Source: Paraglomus occultum
Taxonomy: Eukaryota; Glomeromycota; Glomeromycetes; Paraglomerales; Paraglomeraceae
Assembly: GCA_910592205.1 (NCBI GenBank)
Contig: CAJVPJ010000603.1
Coordinates: forward strand, 1-21,044
Length of the DNA stretch: 21,044 bases
Direction of reading: 5' to 3'
Shown here: piece by piece, positions 8,290 to 19,483 of the stretch
Numbering within the stretch: the first letter of the stretch is position 1
How the letters are laid out: each line of letters opens with the position of its first letter
The notes under the pieces: model-generated
Databases searched by the model: none
The model's input: only the letters and a program-made list of their open reading frames with translations
What the model was told of the DNA's origin: nothing
Made by a program: the position numbers and the translations under genes

Positions 8290-9519
8290 ATGGTCAGGCG
8301 CATATCAACTTATAGACTAGTTCAAAGCTTCACAGCTGCAATCTTCCTCACTCTAGTCTATCTTTCCATCTCACCCACTTCAACCTCTCTCCCAAAGCAT
8401 GACTTGCTAGGCAGACCATACTGTGAACGCTCTCTTACCTTCGTTCTCTCTGACTGCTGTGACTTTTCCTTCCAGATGATTGGCCTTGTCAATGCTATGA
8501 TCTATGCAGAAGACACTGGTCGTTCTTTCTTTCTTGCCGACAAGAACTGGAATTATGGGCGATGGGGTAGCTTCTTCAAAAAGTTGGCGAAACCATCGTG
8601 TATTCGACCTGAGACTTCCGACCTGTATGTGCAATTCCCAAATACACCACTTGGTCCGGACGAATTGAGAGAAACAGAAGCGAAATTCAAGACAGCATCA
8701 CACGTTGTCATGAATCGATGGTCATGGTATCTATTAGATGAACATATAGAGACGGTTTATCATGAGAAGAAGCATTCGTCCGGCATACCAGCATACGCGA
8801 AGATATTCAAAGCACAAGAGCGAGTATTACATAATATATGGCATGTCAATAAGGAGGTACAAAATCTAGTTCATCGAGAATGCGAGGTCGGTGAACTACC
8901 TTATGCCCGGTCAAGGGCCACTAAGGACAACTTCTACATTGCGCTCCAAATACAACGCGTCAACCATATTGGCAAATACGTAGCGGCGGCCGAACGAGTT
9001 CTTCAAAGGATACCTCAAATCAAAAACGAAATTACGGTATTTGTTAATGCTCACACTAATACTTCGCACGCACGCAGGCGCTTGATGAAACGACGTCCCG
9101 ATTGGAAGGTCGTCGTTTCGTTTGAGGATGATTTCCAGTTTCGATTGGATGATACCGCTCCAGATAGTAAAGGACTAATGGCATACGATCTAGAGTCGAG
9201 AGTGGATTTCGGCATGGCTTTCGTGACTGATATAGTTCTTATGGCAGAAGCAGATCATCTCGTATGCTCATTTGGGACGCCCGTATGCAGGCTTGTCACA
9301 TTGTTGAAAGGGCTCAGGAAAGTGAAGTCTACTACCAGCATTGATAAACAATGGTTTTCTACGTTGTATCCATTGAATGGCTATAATGAGGTATATAATC
9401 CGCATAAAGCACGTTGGAAGAAACAACCTCATCGACCAACTAACGGGGATGGCAAGAAAGGTCGTAGAAAGGGTGGTAGGAAGGGTGGTAGGAAGTACGG
9501 CAAATCTCGCGCAAGTTGA
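8290..9519 (+). CDS. GT23/FUT8-like fucosyltransferase homologue
   Basis: An intronless 409-aa protein with type II Golgi topology: a short basic N-terminus (MVRR), one membrane anchor at about 12-29 and a lumenal domain. Near the start of the catalytic domain it has CDFSFQMIGLVNAM (57-70) and GRSFFLADKNWNYGRW (77-92). Late in the domain comes TDIVLMAEADHLVCSFGTPVCR (313-334), matching the FUT8 pattern around DYLVCTFSSQVCR. FUT8-type enzymes transfer fucose from GDP-fucose. Here the donor motif, HVRRTDKVG in FUT8, appears as LQIQRVNHIG (219-228): the first of the two arginines, the aspartate and the lysine are replaced and only the second arginine and glycine remain. The C-terminus (388-409) is strongly basic, with the repeat GGRKGGRK. 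An in-frame TAA upstream supports the start. The fold assignment is fairly secure. Catalytic activity and acceptor are not. Confidence 0.75.
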   Translation: MVRRISTYRLVQSFTAAIFLTLVYLSISPTSTSLPKHDLLGRPYCERSLTFVLSDCCDFSFQMIGLVNAMIYAEDTGRSFFLADKNWNYGRWGSFFKKLAKPSCIRPETSDLYVQFPNTPLGPDELRETEAKFKTASHVVMNRWSWYLLDEHIETVYHEKKHSSGIPAYAKIFKAQERVLHNIWHVNKEVQNLVHRECEVGELPYARSRATKDNFYIALQIQRVNHIGKYVAAAERVLQRIPQIKNEITVFVNAHTNTSHARRRLMKRRPDWKVVVSFEDDFQFRLDDTAPDSKGLMAYDLESRVDFGMAFVTDIVLMAEADHLVCSFGTPVCRLVTLLKGLRKVKSTTSIDKQWFSTLYPLNGYNEVYNPHKARWKKQPHRPTNGDGKKGRRKGGRKGGRKYGKSRAS

Positions 9520-10062
9520 AGGGTCAAGTCAATATGGTGGCTTCACCGGGTGGACTACTTGAAATATTCAATAGTAGATGGACGTTCAGGTAGATAACAA
9601 TGGGGCGATCGAGTGTCATAACAGCAGTTATTGCTTGGCTATTGCACAAGATTAATCACGTTTCACGTACAATATCTAGTTGTATCATTTCCATTGTTTA
9701 AATCGACGGCCAAATTCCGTCATCCATAAAAATATAGAGCTGGGATCTGTCATTAGAGTGTTTTAATGTAATATTTGAATACATCATGAGAGATTTTGTT
9801 ACTATGCGCAAAGAGATAATAAATCAACGTGTCGCATTTAAATTGGTACTTACTATTTTGAGGTTAATTTGTTTTTGCAATACTCCAACGAAAATATTTT
9901 CGTGTCACCTCATATTTACTATAATTGGAAAGAGAATGTAAACAAAGCACGACGCGTCGGTGGAGATTGTAATTATTTCCAAATCGCGACATTGTTTCAA
10001 ACGAAATTTCTATTCTGCGCTTGTCCCGCTACTCCGCGTCTGTATTCAAAGCATAGGACAAA
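9520..10062. other. Intergenic, upstream of KNTC1 homologue
   Basis: It contains the 3' flank of the FUT8-like gene (AATAAA near 9819) and the 5' region of the KNTC1 gene. The 85-codon frame from 9869 runs across the KNTC1 start in another frame and has no family features. An in-frame TAG at 10054-10056 precedes the KNTC1 ATG. Confidence 0.6.
9938..9959 (+). promoter_or_regulatory. Forkhead plus MCB-type sites before KNTC1
   Basis: GTAAACAA (9938-9945) is an exact forkhead consensus. Four bases later, CGACGCGTCG (9950-9959) is a 10-bp palindrome that includes ACGCGT, the MBF-binding MCB core of fungal G1/S genes. Both lie about 105-125 bases before the KNTC1 ATG. In yeasts such sites drive cell-cycle expression. 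Their use here is inferred from sequence alone. Confidence 0.4.
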
Positions 10063-11758
10063 ATGTCAAACGATTTGTCAGCTCCGTCTTGGACGATTCA
10101 AGTTTTCAACCAAGACGATACAGTAAGACTTGATTTGCGGCTAGAAGAAGACCTCATGTCTCGTAATAAAACCCAGCCAAGATACGCGGATAGAAATCAA
10201 AAAAATTGTGTTTACAAGATTGAATCTATTGCGTGTCTTTCAAAGGACGCAGAGGACAAGGTTTGCTATACCGCTATGACTATACTGGGTTCAAACATAA
10301 AATTTTAACTGCTTCACCGTTTGTTTGTAACTGCCAGCGAGTTACTATATATGATGTTGTTGCCTCAGCGGATATAATATGTATTGCATTGTCCACTATG
10401 GTCTATGTGCTTAATGTGGCGGGGAAAGAAAACACCATTCTCATTGCTCTTGGTAAGAACTATTTTTCATTGACAACGAATACGACGTTCAATCTCATCT
10501 CACTATTACGATAAAAAAGAACATACGCCTCAATGCATCGCTTTGAGTCACGATTCAAAATTCCTGGCGATAGTGGACATTATGTGCAACGTTACTATCT
10601 ACCATGTCCAAACACAGAAAATTGTGGTCGGGCCATATACTGTTGTAGACAAGAATGACAGTTGTCAATGCAAGGCTGTACAATTTACAAATGCCACAAG
10701 GTTGTATTGCTTTTCGAGAGCCCATTCATTGAGAACATTGAACGAGCAAGTACTAATGTGTAATATGGAACAGCAATTCTGAACGCGAAGATTTAGTAAT
10801 CGTATGGAGTGATATGAAGATGAGTGTATTATCTAATCTAGATACAAGTAGGATGCAAGAAAAAAACTGGTATAATAATGTACGTCTGCATGAGAATTCT
10901 GTTTCTTGTGGGTGCTTGGTGACTCATGTTATTGACAAACGCCTTATCAGGAACCAGATATGATTAATATTGGATTGCGCGACCATGGACTATACGGAGA
11001 TCTTTTGGTTAGTGATGTAACGTTGTGGAATAATAAGAACAGTCAAAATATGACAATAGCAACTCAAGGTATAATAGTAATGCTCCCTTTAATTTTATGT
11101 TTATATATGATTTGGTATTCAATTAAGCAAATTGGTTATTCAGATAAGGACGGGAAAAGTTCGGCAATATCGGTCTGGCATTGTAAATCATTCACATCTT
11201 CACCAAGTGTGAATCTGACAGATGCTGTCGCAGGAATGTTTGAATGCATTTCAATTACAAAAGTTTGTCTCACACATGATAACAGAGTACTTGTAACTCT
11301 TGACTCACGGGGCAGTATTCATATGTGGGATATGCGAAGGTAGTAGCACTAAAAAACACTTAATGTTTGTATTCTTCAATTTCAACAGAGATTTACTTTT
11401 TTATATATTGTAAACAGTTTAATTTTACTTGATTATTATCCCAATGTCAACATCTTTGATTTTATCCTGATGTCATCACCCGCAAAAACTTCGGATGCTA
11501 TTTACATTCTGGCCTTGTCTAATATTGATGAAAGTACTACATCACGATCGATACAAGTAATCAAACTGCCAGGATTTGTAATCATAAATAGTGTCAAAGT
11601 TTCGATCGATTGTTGGTTAGTTCGGCCGGAAAACAAGGTATGTACATTAATGGTTAAGAATTCTCCCGTAAAAATGCATTAGTACTCATTATAATATTAT
11701 ACGTTGTCTACCAGTATAGCATAGACGCCGTCTATTTTATCGAACGATGGCAGACTGG
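10063..11758 (+). other. KNTC1: KNTC1 N-terminal beta-propeller region (exons 1-8)
   Basis: The first eight exons encode beta-strand-rich repeats with short hydrophobic strands and aspartate-bearing turns: ADIICIALSTMVYVLN, SHDSKFLAIVDIMCNVTIYH, EDLVIVWSDMKMSVL, AISVWHCKSF, NRVLVTLDSRGSIHMWDM, DAIYILALSNID and SIDAVYFIE. The order matches the propeller of animal Rod up to the segment just before the solenoid. In RZZ the Rod propeller is the Zwilch-facing region. This part is less conserved than the solenoid and its exon edges are less certain. Confidence 0.7.
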
Positions 11759-14700
11759 GTGAGTAACGGTCATTAGTAGTATCATAACGCGTTGGGTAAC
11801 AGCAATAATGGCTAATAACAAAGGACGTCGATACGATCAGTCTTGTAGCTCAAGCTGTCTCAGAAACCATTCCGTTAAAGCGATTTGAGCAATTAATAAG
11901 CAAACGAAAATATGCCGATGCTATTCGATTTGCTGAACAGTTTGATTTAGACGTGGAGGTATATCGACAATTTCGACAATTACAGAAACCTATTATGTTG
12001 ATGTGACTCAATTAACACGTTTTTATATACGAGCAGGTCGTTCTCAAGGCAAAATTTAGTAATATGCTTACCAACACGTCCGAAGATTTATTCGAAGTGT
12101 ATTATGACACAACATGCGATCTCGCCGAATCATTAATAAAAGATTTATCTCAAATAAAAGTAATCTATTAATATTTGCGTCACATTATTATATATTTTCC
12201 CGAACAACTAACTTGCTTGTTAACCCAGGACGATGCATTCCGTATCAACTTCTGCCTGCAAGCCATCCTCCCAACACAGTCGTCTACATACAAGCTACTG
12301 TGCTACGCTCGCTCACTCATTCAGTCTTCACCATCAAGTAACTGCATTCATACGACGGTAGTCCATCAGGCCATACAACGGCTCGGGACTTGGCAAATGT
12401 TGAACGAATACCGCGGAAGTCTTTCTGGTGAGAATGCTTGTTTTAATGGCAAGGAATGGCAAAAGTTCCGCGTGTGTGATCTGGGCTTGGAGATGAGACG
12501 ATTAATTGGTATGGGGAACATCAAACTTGCAAGTGTTGTATGGCGGAGGCATTGTATTGGTAAGGGCTTGCGAATTTAACAAAGAAGTGATTATCGTAGT
12601 GTATAGGAATAATACTAATGCGAATTGAATAGATGAAGATTTAATGAGCGTAATCGAAGATATCTTGAACGAAATGCCAGAAAATATTAGTATCAGAGAA
12701 TTAGTTCCGTGGCTACGAGATGATTTATTGCCACGAATACAGAATTCGGAAAAGAGGTAATCTCAGTGGTCGACGTAGCAGTTTTGTCATCTTGACTATT
12801 TGTAACTTTTATTTTCGCAGAGTCAAAGTGATTTCGTGGGTTGAACATCGGGCTCGTATGATTGAGCTTCGAGAGCAAGACCCTCATAATGCATTGGAAA
12901 TTATGAGACTAATTGATGATGGCGGTACGGATGAAAATTGTGAAAACACTTCAAGGTAGTAATGGTAGCCTTAAAAAGCATTGATGATTTGAAACGTCTT
13001 CTTTATAAAGTTTGCTTTATTCACACGTCGACTTTGTCTGATGCAAGGACGTTCGCGTCAACAACGCCAGCTTGTTATGTGGATTCTATTGTCAACCTTC
13101 CACAATTTGCACCACAGAGAGGTGGGATCGAGAGTGCGAATGCGAAATTAAGACAACAATTGGAAGATCTGGTTTATCTATGGGTGAGTTTATGCTCCAC
13201 AGCTTGACAATTAGATTTAGTTCCATAGAACACTTTTAAAAACTAGTTGATTTTATTAGGATACACATAATTTCAGGCTATCGTTAAAGGAATTCTGCCA
13301 TGAGACACCGAACTCTATTGGTTAGTGGAGCGATTTTTTAACAAACACATTTCGATTGCGTTTAACAAATGCTCTACTTTATAAAGCCATTGCATTGCTG
13401 GATTGCGTCGCCGCATCTGAGCTCTTACAAGATGCCGTAGCTCGTCATTTTATACCGTACGTGGAAAAATGTGGATTACCGTACGATGATCTACTAGTAG
13501 ACTATTGTTTGGACTACATGGATGGTGTAGGTATGTCGTATGACATGTATAACGAATGTATTACTATAATCACTTAGTATTTACCGTCATCAATCGATGC
13601 TCTAGCTGGATCGGGCACGGCTACACTATCTAATGGTATGCATAAACGGTTTACGTTATTCATATCAATTAATCATATTGACTTGGCATTTTCTGAAACT
13701 TTGTCTTTGGCTAGCATTATGGGAATCACGGATTTTGATTCTTGTCGATTGTATTCGCAATGTTGATTCCCGCGTCGATGTTCTTATCGAGTTTATGCGC
13801 CGAACTGCCGTACCGTGGAGCGATGGGTTAGAGGCGCTCATTAAAAAATGTTCGACTGAACAGAATCTCCGTCGCAAAGAAGAATTTCAGGAGCAATATC
13901 GGTTGTTGCAAATGAGAAAGATGTTACTACGTTATGGGATAAAAAATTTTAACATATCGGATAGTACGATGGCGAAAGGTAAAGTAAAACGAAGGAAACA
14001 TATAGACGGAATTATCGCATCTAATTCGATGTCCCTGTGATGGCGCTATATGTAGGATTGCTATCTCATGTCCTGGAACATACAGATGTTGACTCGGTAT
14101 TGGAAGACTCGCTGATGGTATGTCAAGTACACATGTGTTTCTGCCTTGAATGATTACTTATTGTTTGGATATATTAGATTGTAGATACATATCCGCACTT
14201 GAGCAAGTTAGAAGTATATGTTCTCAGAATGCAAACGCTCTGCATGACGGGGAGTGTTGATAAAGTAAAGGACTTGCTGGAAAAACTTACAGAGATTGAA
14301 TCAGCTGAGCGTACAGATGAGCTGCCCAATGTAATTTATTGTGTCTGCCAGCAGGTTTTGGCTTGGTTAATCGAGATAATTAATGACGTCGCAACAGCTA
14401 CAGATGAAGGTAAGTTATTCAATCGCATTTCAATAGCTTTGGTTCCGTATAGCATAAAAAAAAATGGACCTTTCAAGATCGTCTGCGCTTGTTTAATTAC
14501 AAAGTAGCCAAGCGAGTTCTAATGCATGCCATGCTTGGTAATATGCTAAGAATCTCATAATTGAAGACAAAAGTTAGTTGAACATTAGATTATTGCTGCT
14601 GAGGTTACTACATTGCGTATTTTAAATTGTATAATAGAACTTTGTGTGAACTATTCCTGGGCAATCAATACTGCGATCGAGATTACACACTACGTTCTCA

Positions 14701-17700
14701 GCAATACAGAAAACGAGAAATCGTGTACACAATTATACCTGGCTACTCCAGAGCTTTTAAAGGAATTATCCGGCTTGAAAACGTTGTATCAGAAGTTCGA
14801 TATTATTATATCACTTGACGAATATCGTGATGAAACCGTCAAGAGAGACACAGTACGAAGATTTATTGAAGATCGTGAGGAGGCAAAGGTTCGTGTCATT
14901 AATTGAGTAATTATTTGAATTGGTGGATGTTTGATCCTTGCTCAAAGTTGATTTCATGTGTGTTTTTTTCATAGATGGATGAAAATAGCATGAATATTGA
15001 TTCTGAATCAAAGTTTCGAAACTTTAGTAATACTCTAAGGTTGCACGCTACTGTTTACGCGTAAGTTTACGCAATAAAACTTTGCTGTTTCTCGATTATT
15101 TCTAACAAATCCATTACTATAGGCTAACCGACGTGTTGGGCATGGACCGCATTGAACCAAAAGGTCTTATGGCTGAAGAAGCAGCCTTGCGAGGCGACTT
15201 TCAAACCGCATTTACGCTTTGCAAAGAATTATGTGAAAAATATCCTGGTCCTTGTACCGCACATGTCCTGATCAAAATTGCATTACTGATTTCAAAGTAT
15301 ATATCTCAGCAGCCTGAAGAAGTATATAGAGTCGACAATGTATGTAGTAAGAGTATGAGGCAAGCATAGATGAAGAGCGTTTGTTAATATTTACGTTTTC
15401 GTAGGATAATAAGCGTTTGACGACAAGGATTTTACAACTCTGTCAAAACGCAGTTTTAATGTGCGAGGATGCAGATATTTCTGGTGAGTCTTGTAAAGTT
15501 GTTAAGAACAACAACAGGAGTAAAGGGGTTAACTCAATTATTTAACTTTAGAATATCTCGACGTATTTAAAACATGTGAGTTGCAAGACGCGTTATTTGC
15601 TCAGAGTGAACTCGGTGATTATAGATCTGCCCTCAATAAAGGTATGGCACAGTAAAATCTGCTAGTTTTCTTAGTATTAGCAACTAATGGTTTCCGACAC
15701 TTTGTAGGAGAGCCTTTTGGCATGACGATAATGAATTCAGCAGGTTCCTCAACGAGCACTCAAGAACTTACTATATTCGATAAAGAAGATGCGATAGATG
15801 ATATTGATGCTTATGCAACATCACTATTTGAGGATCATTATCATGAAGTCGGTCTGGTTTTGAGGAGTCAAGAGTGTATGGAACTTGCCACGTCCTTCAC
15901 AGTTGAATCTTACAATCGCAAACAGGTTAGTGTGTCGTAAACAACCATGATAGGTATTGAATACGTAAAATAACTAATATAAACTGTTTCCTAAAAGACG
16001 AAGTGCATTGATAAGAATAATAGGCCGTCTAAAATGGCCTCGAAACAATCAGCACACGATGGAAATTTATTAACGTCAACTGCACGGCGATTGATGGAAT
16101 ATCTTCGTCAGAACAGCAGTTTACAAATTGCCCTTTACTTGTTCCAGCTGTTTAAAGAGCAGATACTACATGCGAGTCTGGATAACTGGCAAGATACTGA
16201 AGCAGAAGAATTTGAGCATTGGGAACTGTTGGAAGCGTGCGTTCAAAAGGTACGTGAAGTAATTTATTCTATATTAATGCGCAAGTATTGACTTCCTTAG
16301 CTCTTAAGGTTTTAACATCACGACATATTGATCATTGGCTTGGCCTTGGATATATGATTTCTTTACCGATGGATAAAGCGTATAACACGTTTCGGGTGAG
16401 TAAAATATTTGTTATACTTAACTGTAGAAAAATCATTAATATTTTGATGTATAGGATGGTCTGGTGACAGTAGGTTCAGATTACAATCGCCTCATAAAAT
16501 TAGCTGGTGTTGGAATGGGATGTGCCACATTATGGAGGCAGCGAACTCTATTCAATGATTGCAAACAGCTTGGGGCTAATGGCCGATGGTGGCACCAGTT
16601 GCGACTTCTTGGTATTTATATTCTTTTGTTATTCTAGGAGAATCCTGGCTTATTTGTTACTAAATTGTGAAGTGTTTAATTTCATAGAGATTCCTTTTGA
16701 TGATGGGCAATTCAGGCTATCGAAAGACGGGGACTACCAGCGCAAATTAATACCGGCTCTTCTAAAAAAGACAAATTTTGATATCATTACTGTGTTGGAG
16801 TTTACGCGAGAGTATAATATTGAAGGTAATGGTTGCTAATTCACAAATTCACAACCTTTATAACTATTTGATTATTAACACTCTTTCTTAGCAGACGACT
16901 ATGCTCTCTTTCATTGTGTCAAGATGCTTCTATTTTCAGAAGTAGACAATTACCAGAGTCGCATTGCAGGCATCATCGACGATATTGTCGGCAAAGACAA
17001 ACTGTCTACTATGTTAATGGATCATTGTTTGACGCGCATATCACCGTATGATTACGAAAGTCAGTCGAACAGGGTCTTTTTCTTTTCTTGCAATCCAAAA
17101 TAGACGAAGTGCTAATTGCATTATTATTGTTTTTATTGGCAGGAATTCATTTTTTGTTAAAACAAGTAACAATGTTGCAACTGAATAATGAAAATGCGAT
17201 TAAAAGTTTTGAAATTATCGAAACCTTGATGAACTACTCACGCAATAGACCTCCATCACTCGAAGAACTTGCAGAAGCGAAAAAAGGTAAGGTTTACGTG
17301 TCAGTCTTCATTTAACCAAAATAGAATTTATCTGACAAAATTATTCAGTTATAAAGGGCGTCGAAGTTCCTATCGGTGTAGAGGAAGTCGACGTTGTCCG
17401 ACAGGTAATCAAACATTTACGCTGTGTGAATCCACTTAAATTGTTACTTATTCTAACGTAAGTATTCAGAAATTTCCAGGATGTCTTCATCGCTTACCGT
17501 TCCACCTGCTCCGCAGTGATCCATGGACGGTGTTAAAACCGGAACTTACGGAAGAGTCGATATCTAAGCTATGGCCGTTAACGACTTTATTAGGGATTCG
17601 TGCGGACAAATTTCTCGGTGCAGCTATTGAAAATTTGATCGCTCGGCTGGTAAGCTCGCTTTTTTTTTTCTGTTCGGCTGATTAACGTAGTGGGCTTTCT

Positions 17701-19483
17701 AGTAATTGTAAGCTTCCGCCATCTAGACCGCAGATAAGCAAAGCCAATCAGGCGATTTCAAAACCACTATCAAATTCAATGACTTTAAAGGATTGGTCCA
17801 GAAAATGCAAGATAACGAAGTGGCCCTTACTTATCTTAAGTATATTGCTGACACTTTTCCCTGTGGTCCAGATAGAATTCAAGCCTTGCAAACGGGGGTT
17901 TATCGGGGAGAATATTGGTATCAGAGTCTCGCAGCGAAGGTATGATATTATGAATGCACATTTTGTTTAATCCAAGCATCGTGATTCAGCGAAGGCTTTA
18001 TGCATTTTATTAAAAGAAGGAGGGGGGGAAAGAGGCGCTTGAACGCGTGTCTATTGGTCTTTCGAAGTTGAAAACTTCTTTGATGATAACGGAGACAGAG
18101 CACCAGTTGAGATCTGCGGGACTGAAAGAATTTTTGGATTTCACCAATCGACCCACAGAGTGTATCTTTCAATTATATTTCCGGATGGGCGAAGAAGCGC
18201 TTCGAAGCAGAGGTGAGCTTATGTTTCTATAGACATTTGTTTAATAAAAGCGTGAAACTTATTGAAATGACGTATTCTGGTCAGACTCAATCGATATACA
18301 TTCAATTGCGAAGGAGATTGCAATGAGAAATAAGTTGGACATAAACAAAATACGCGAATATCTCTTTACGGTAATAATAATAATAATACATATTTTTCTA
18401 TGTGTCAAGAAGACTTTTTTTTCCTAAATTATTTGATATACGTAGACTTGGATTGCTCAGGAACAAGATTTGGAACCTGGTATAAAAGAAATCACATTGC
18501 CATCTATGAGAATGCAGGTAAATGGATATGAAACTTCTTTTTACATCGTAAGAAATAAATACAATTATATTATCTTCGTTTACATAGGCGAATCATGGTG
18601 TATATGCTAAAGAGGAGACATCAATTCAGAAGAAACTCTTGTATTTACTTAGTTGCGATGATATCGAGACAAACGTGAACAAACTATTGAAATATGCATA
18701 TCAGGTAAGTCACATATTTTCTACTGTTAAGTGAATACGCTTCACAGTTGATAACATTAACTGACGTTGGTTGGTGACAGCAACGGGCATCTCCGAAAGT
18801 GACGACTCTAAGTAGAATAAGAGCTTTATCCGTCCTCTTCCAAATTGCTTGTGCGGACGAGATATCGCGTGTTCATGATTATCAGGATGCAAAGTAGGCA
18901 GTATATTTGGTTCTCGCATCTTTAGTATACCTATTGTCCGACTAAATGACCCGTTATTCAAACGAAAGACAACATATGCAGATGTTGTTATATCTTATTG
19001 ATTTTGAAGAATTGCGCATATCACAAACGCCAAAGGAATTCATAAACAGTAATAAAGAAGCACTTGCACGATCACTCTGGGTTAAGTATAGTAATGAACC
19101 GAAGGTATGTGAATGGTAATTTATCGATTTTTACATTTATGCGAAGGTGAACAAATTGAGAAACGCATTTGATATTTAATCCAGGTGGTTCAATTGATAT
19201 GTAACATATGTCTTGACTATAAAGTCTACGATCTAACTTTGTGGGAAAACTCATTGAAACAATTAGCCAAATGGGGGAAGGTAACTAAAAGATTTATATA
19301 ATTATAACTATATCGAAAGCATGTCAAGCTCATAATGATTTCTTGTAGCATGAATATTTGATGGGAATACTTGAACGCACTAGCACGATACCAGAGTTGG
19401 CTCTACGATTCGACTCGGCTCAACTTGATCCACCTTCTATAGCGGTTGATGAGCCGCTATTAAAGAACGGCAAAATTTGGTAG
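10063..19483 (+). CDS. KNTC1: KNTC1/Rod homologue, RZZ kinetochore subunit
   Basis: This is a near full-length homologue of kinetochore-associated protein 1 (Rod). Rod is the scaffold of the RZZ complex (Rod-Zwilch-ZW10), which builds the kinetochore corona, recruits dynein through Spindly and supports Mad1-Mad2 checkpoint signalling. Joining 44 exons gives 2092 aa (the human protein is about 2209). Residues 1-390 or so form a WD-like beta-propeller (SIHMWDM). An alpha-solenoid follows. Collinear matches to animal Rod include RFAEQFDLDVE, KDDAFRINFCLQA, AVPW, YGIKNFNI, HRLPFHLL, DIHSIAKEIA and ICLDYKVYDLTLW. These fit Rod rather than its relative NBAS. The ATG is the first after an in-frame TAG. 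The TAG at 19481 ends the protein early relative to animals, so a C-terminal exon may be missed. All introns are GT-AG and the total length is a multiple of three, with no defect seen. Confidence 0.9.
11841..19483 (+). other. KNTC1: KNTC1 alpha-solenoid and Rod_C region (exons 9-44)
   Basis: From SETIPLKRFEQLISKRKYAD onward the protein is helical. It covers the Sec39-like stretch that Rod shares with NBAS, where ZW10 binds in known complexes, and then the Rod-specific C-terminal domain. The later exons align piece by piece with animal Rod: the DYNRLIKLAGVGM segment, RISPYDYE, HRLPFHLLRSDPW, the LDINKIREYLF block, SRIRALSVLFQIACADEI and the final DYKVYDLTLWENSLKQLA. Compared with animals the last 100-200 residues are absent or not recognised. 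Confidence 0.8.

Larger units (their letters stand above)
10063..19483 (+). other. KNTC1: Exon map of the KNTC1 homologue
   Basis: Exons: 10063-10260, 10338-10452, 10520-10700, 10774-10879, 10951-11068, 11144-11339, 11418-11637, 11715-11758, 11841-11958, 12037-12159, 12229-12559, 12633-12756, 12821-12955, 13048-13183, 13260-13320, 13387-13526, 13578-13635, 13715-13978, 14056-14117, 14178-14409, 14505-14537, 14638-14888, 14975-15060, 15123-15339, 15405-15483, 15552-15641, 15708-15925, 15998-16249, 16309-16395, 16455-16611, 16688-16825, 16895-17059, 17143-17286, 17350-17405, 17470-17649, 17727-17939, 18017-18212, 18285-18370, 18446-18517, 18588-18704, 18781-18893, 18969-19104, 19185-19280, 19349-19483. 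The 43 introns are 51-100 nt (mean 73). Many donors are GTATGT, GTAAGT or GTGAGT, and several introns carry CTAAC or TACTAAT 20-30 nt before the acceptor. The least certain junctions are introns 13 (12956-13047), 16 (GTAGGT at 13527), 21 (acceptor 14637), 36 (acceptor 18016, 18019 or 18022) and 41 (acceptor 18968). They were chosen by reading phase and alignment to animal Rod. Confidence 0.75.

Noticed and set aside
8407-8634. 75-codon minus-strand frame inside the FUT8-like gene
   Set aside because: Antisense shadow of a strongly supported coding region.
9869-10126. 85-codon plus-strand frame at the KNTC1 start
   Set aside because: Overlaps KNTC1 exon 1 in another frame; only the KNTC1 frame splices in phase and matches Rod.
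13531-13536. GTATGT as donor of KNTC1 intron 16
   Set aside because: A better consensus than GTAGGT at 13527, but it leads to a stop in exon 17; the 13527 donor keeps phase and gives a sensible protein.
14604-14637. Acceptor at 14603 for KNTC1 exon 22
   Set aside because: It breaks phase with exon 21; the acceptor at 14637 restores phase and the alignment to animal Rod.
14627-14818. 63-codon plus-strand frame within KNTC1
   Set aside because: The alternative frame of exon 22 carries the Rod match, so this one is a shadow.
16507-16661. Plus-strand frame starting MLEWDVPHYGGSELY
   Set aside because: The in-phase exon 30 frame (WRQRTLFNDCKQLG) matches Rod; only the later part of the long frame, from 16688, is true exon.
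10063-19483. Assignment to NBAS instead of KNTC1
   Set aside because: NBAS shares the propeller-plus-solenoid layout, but the C-terminal blocks and the gapless match around exons 15-16 fit Rod.
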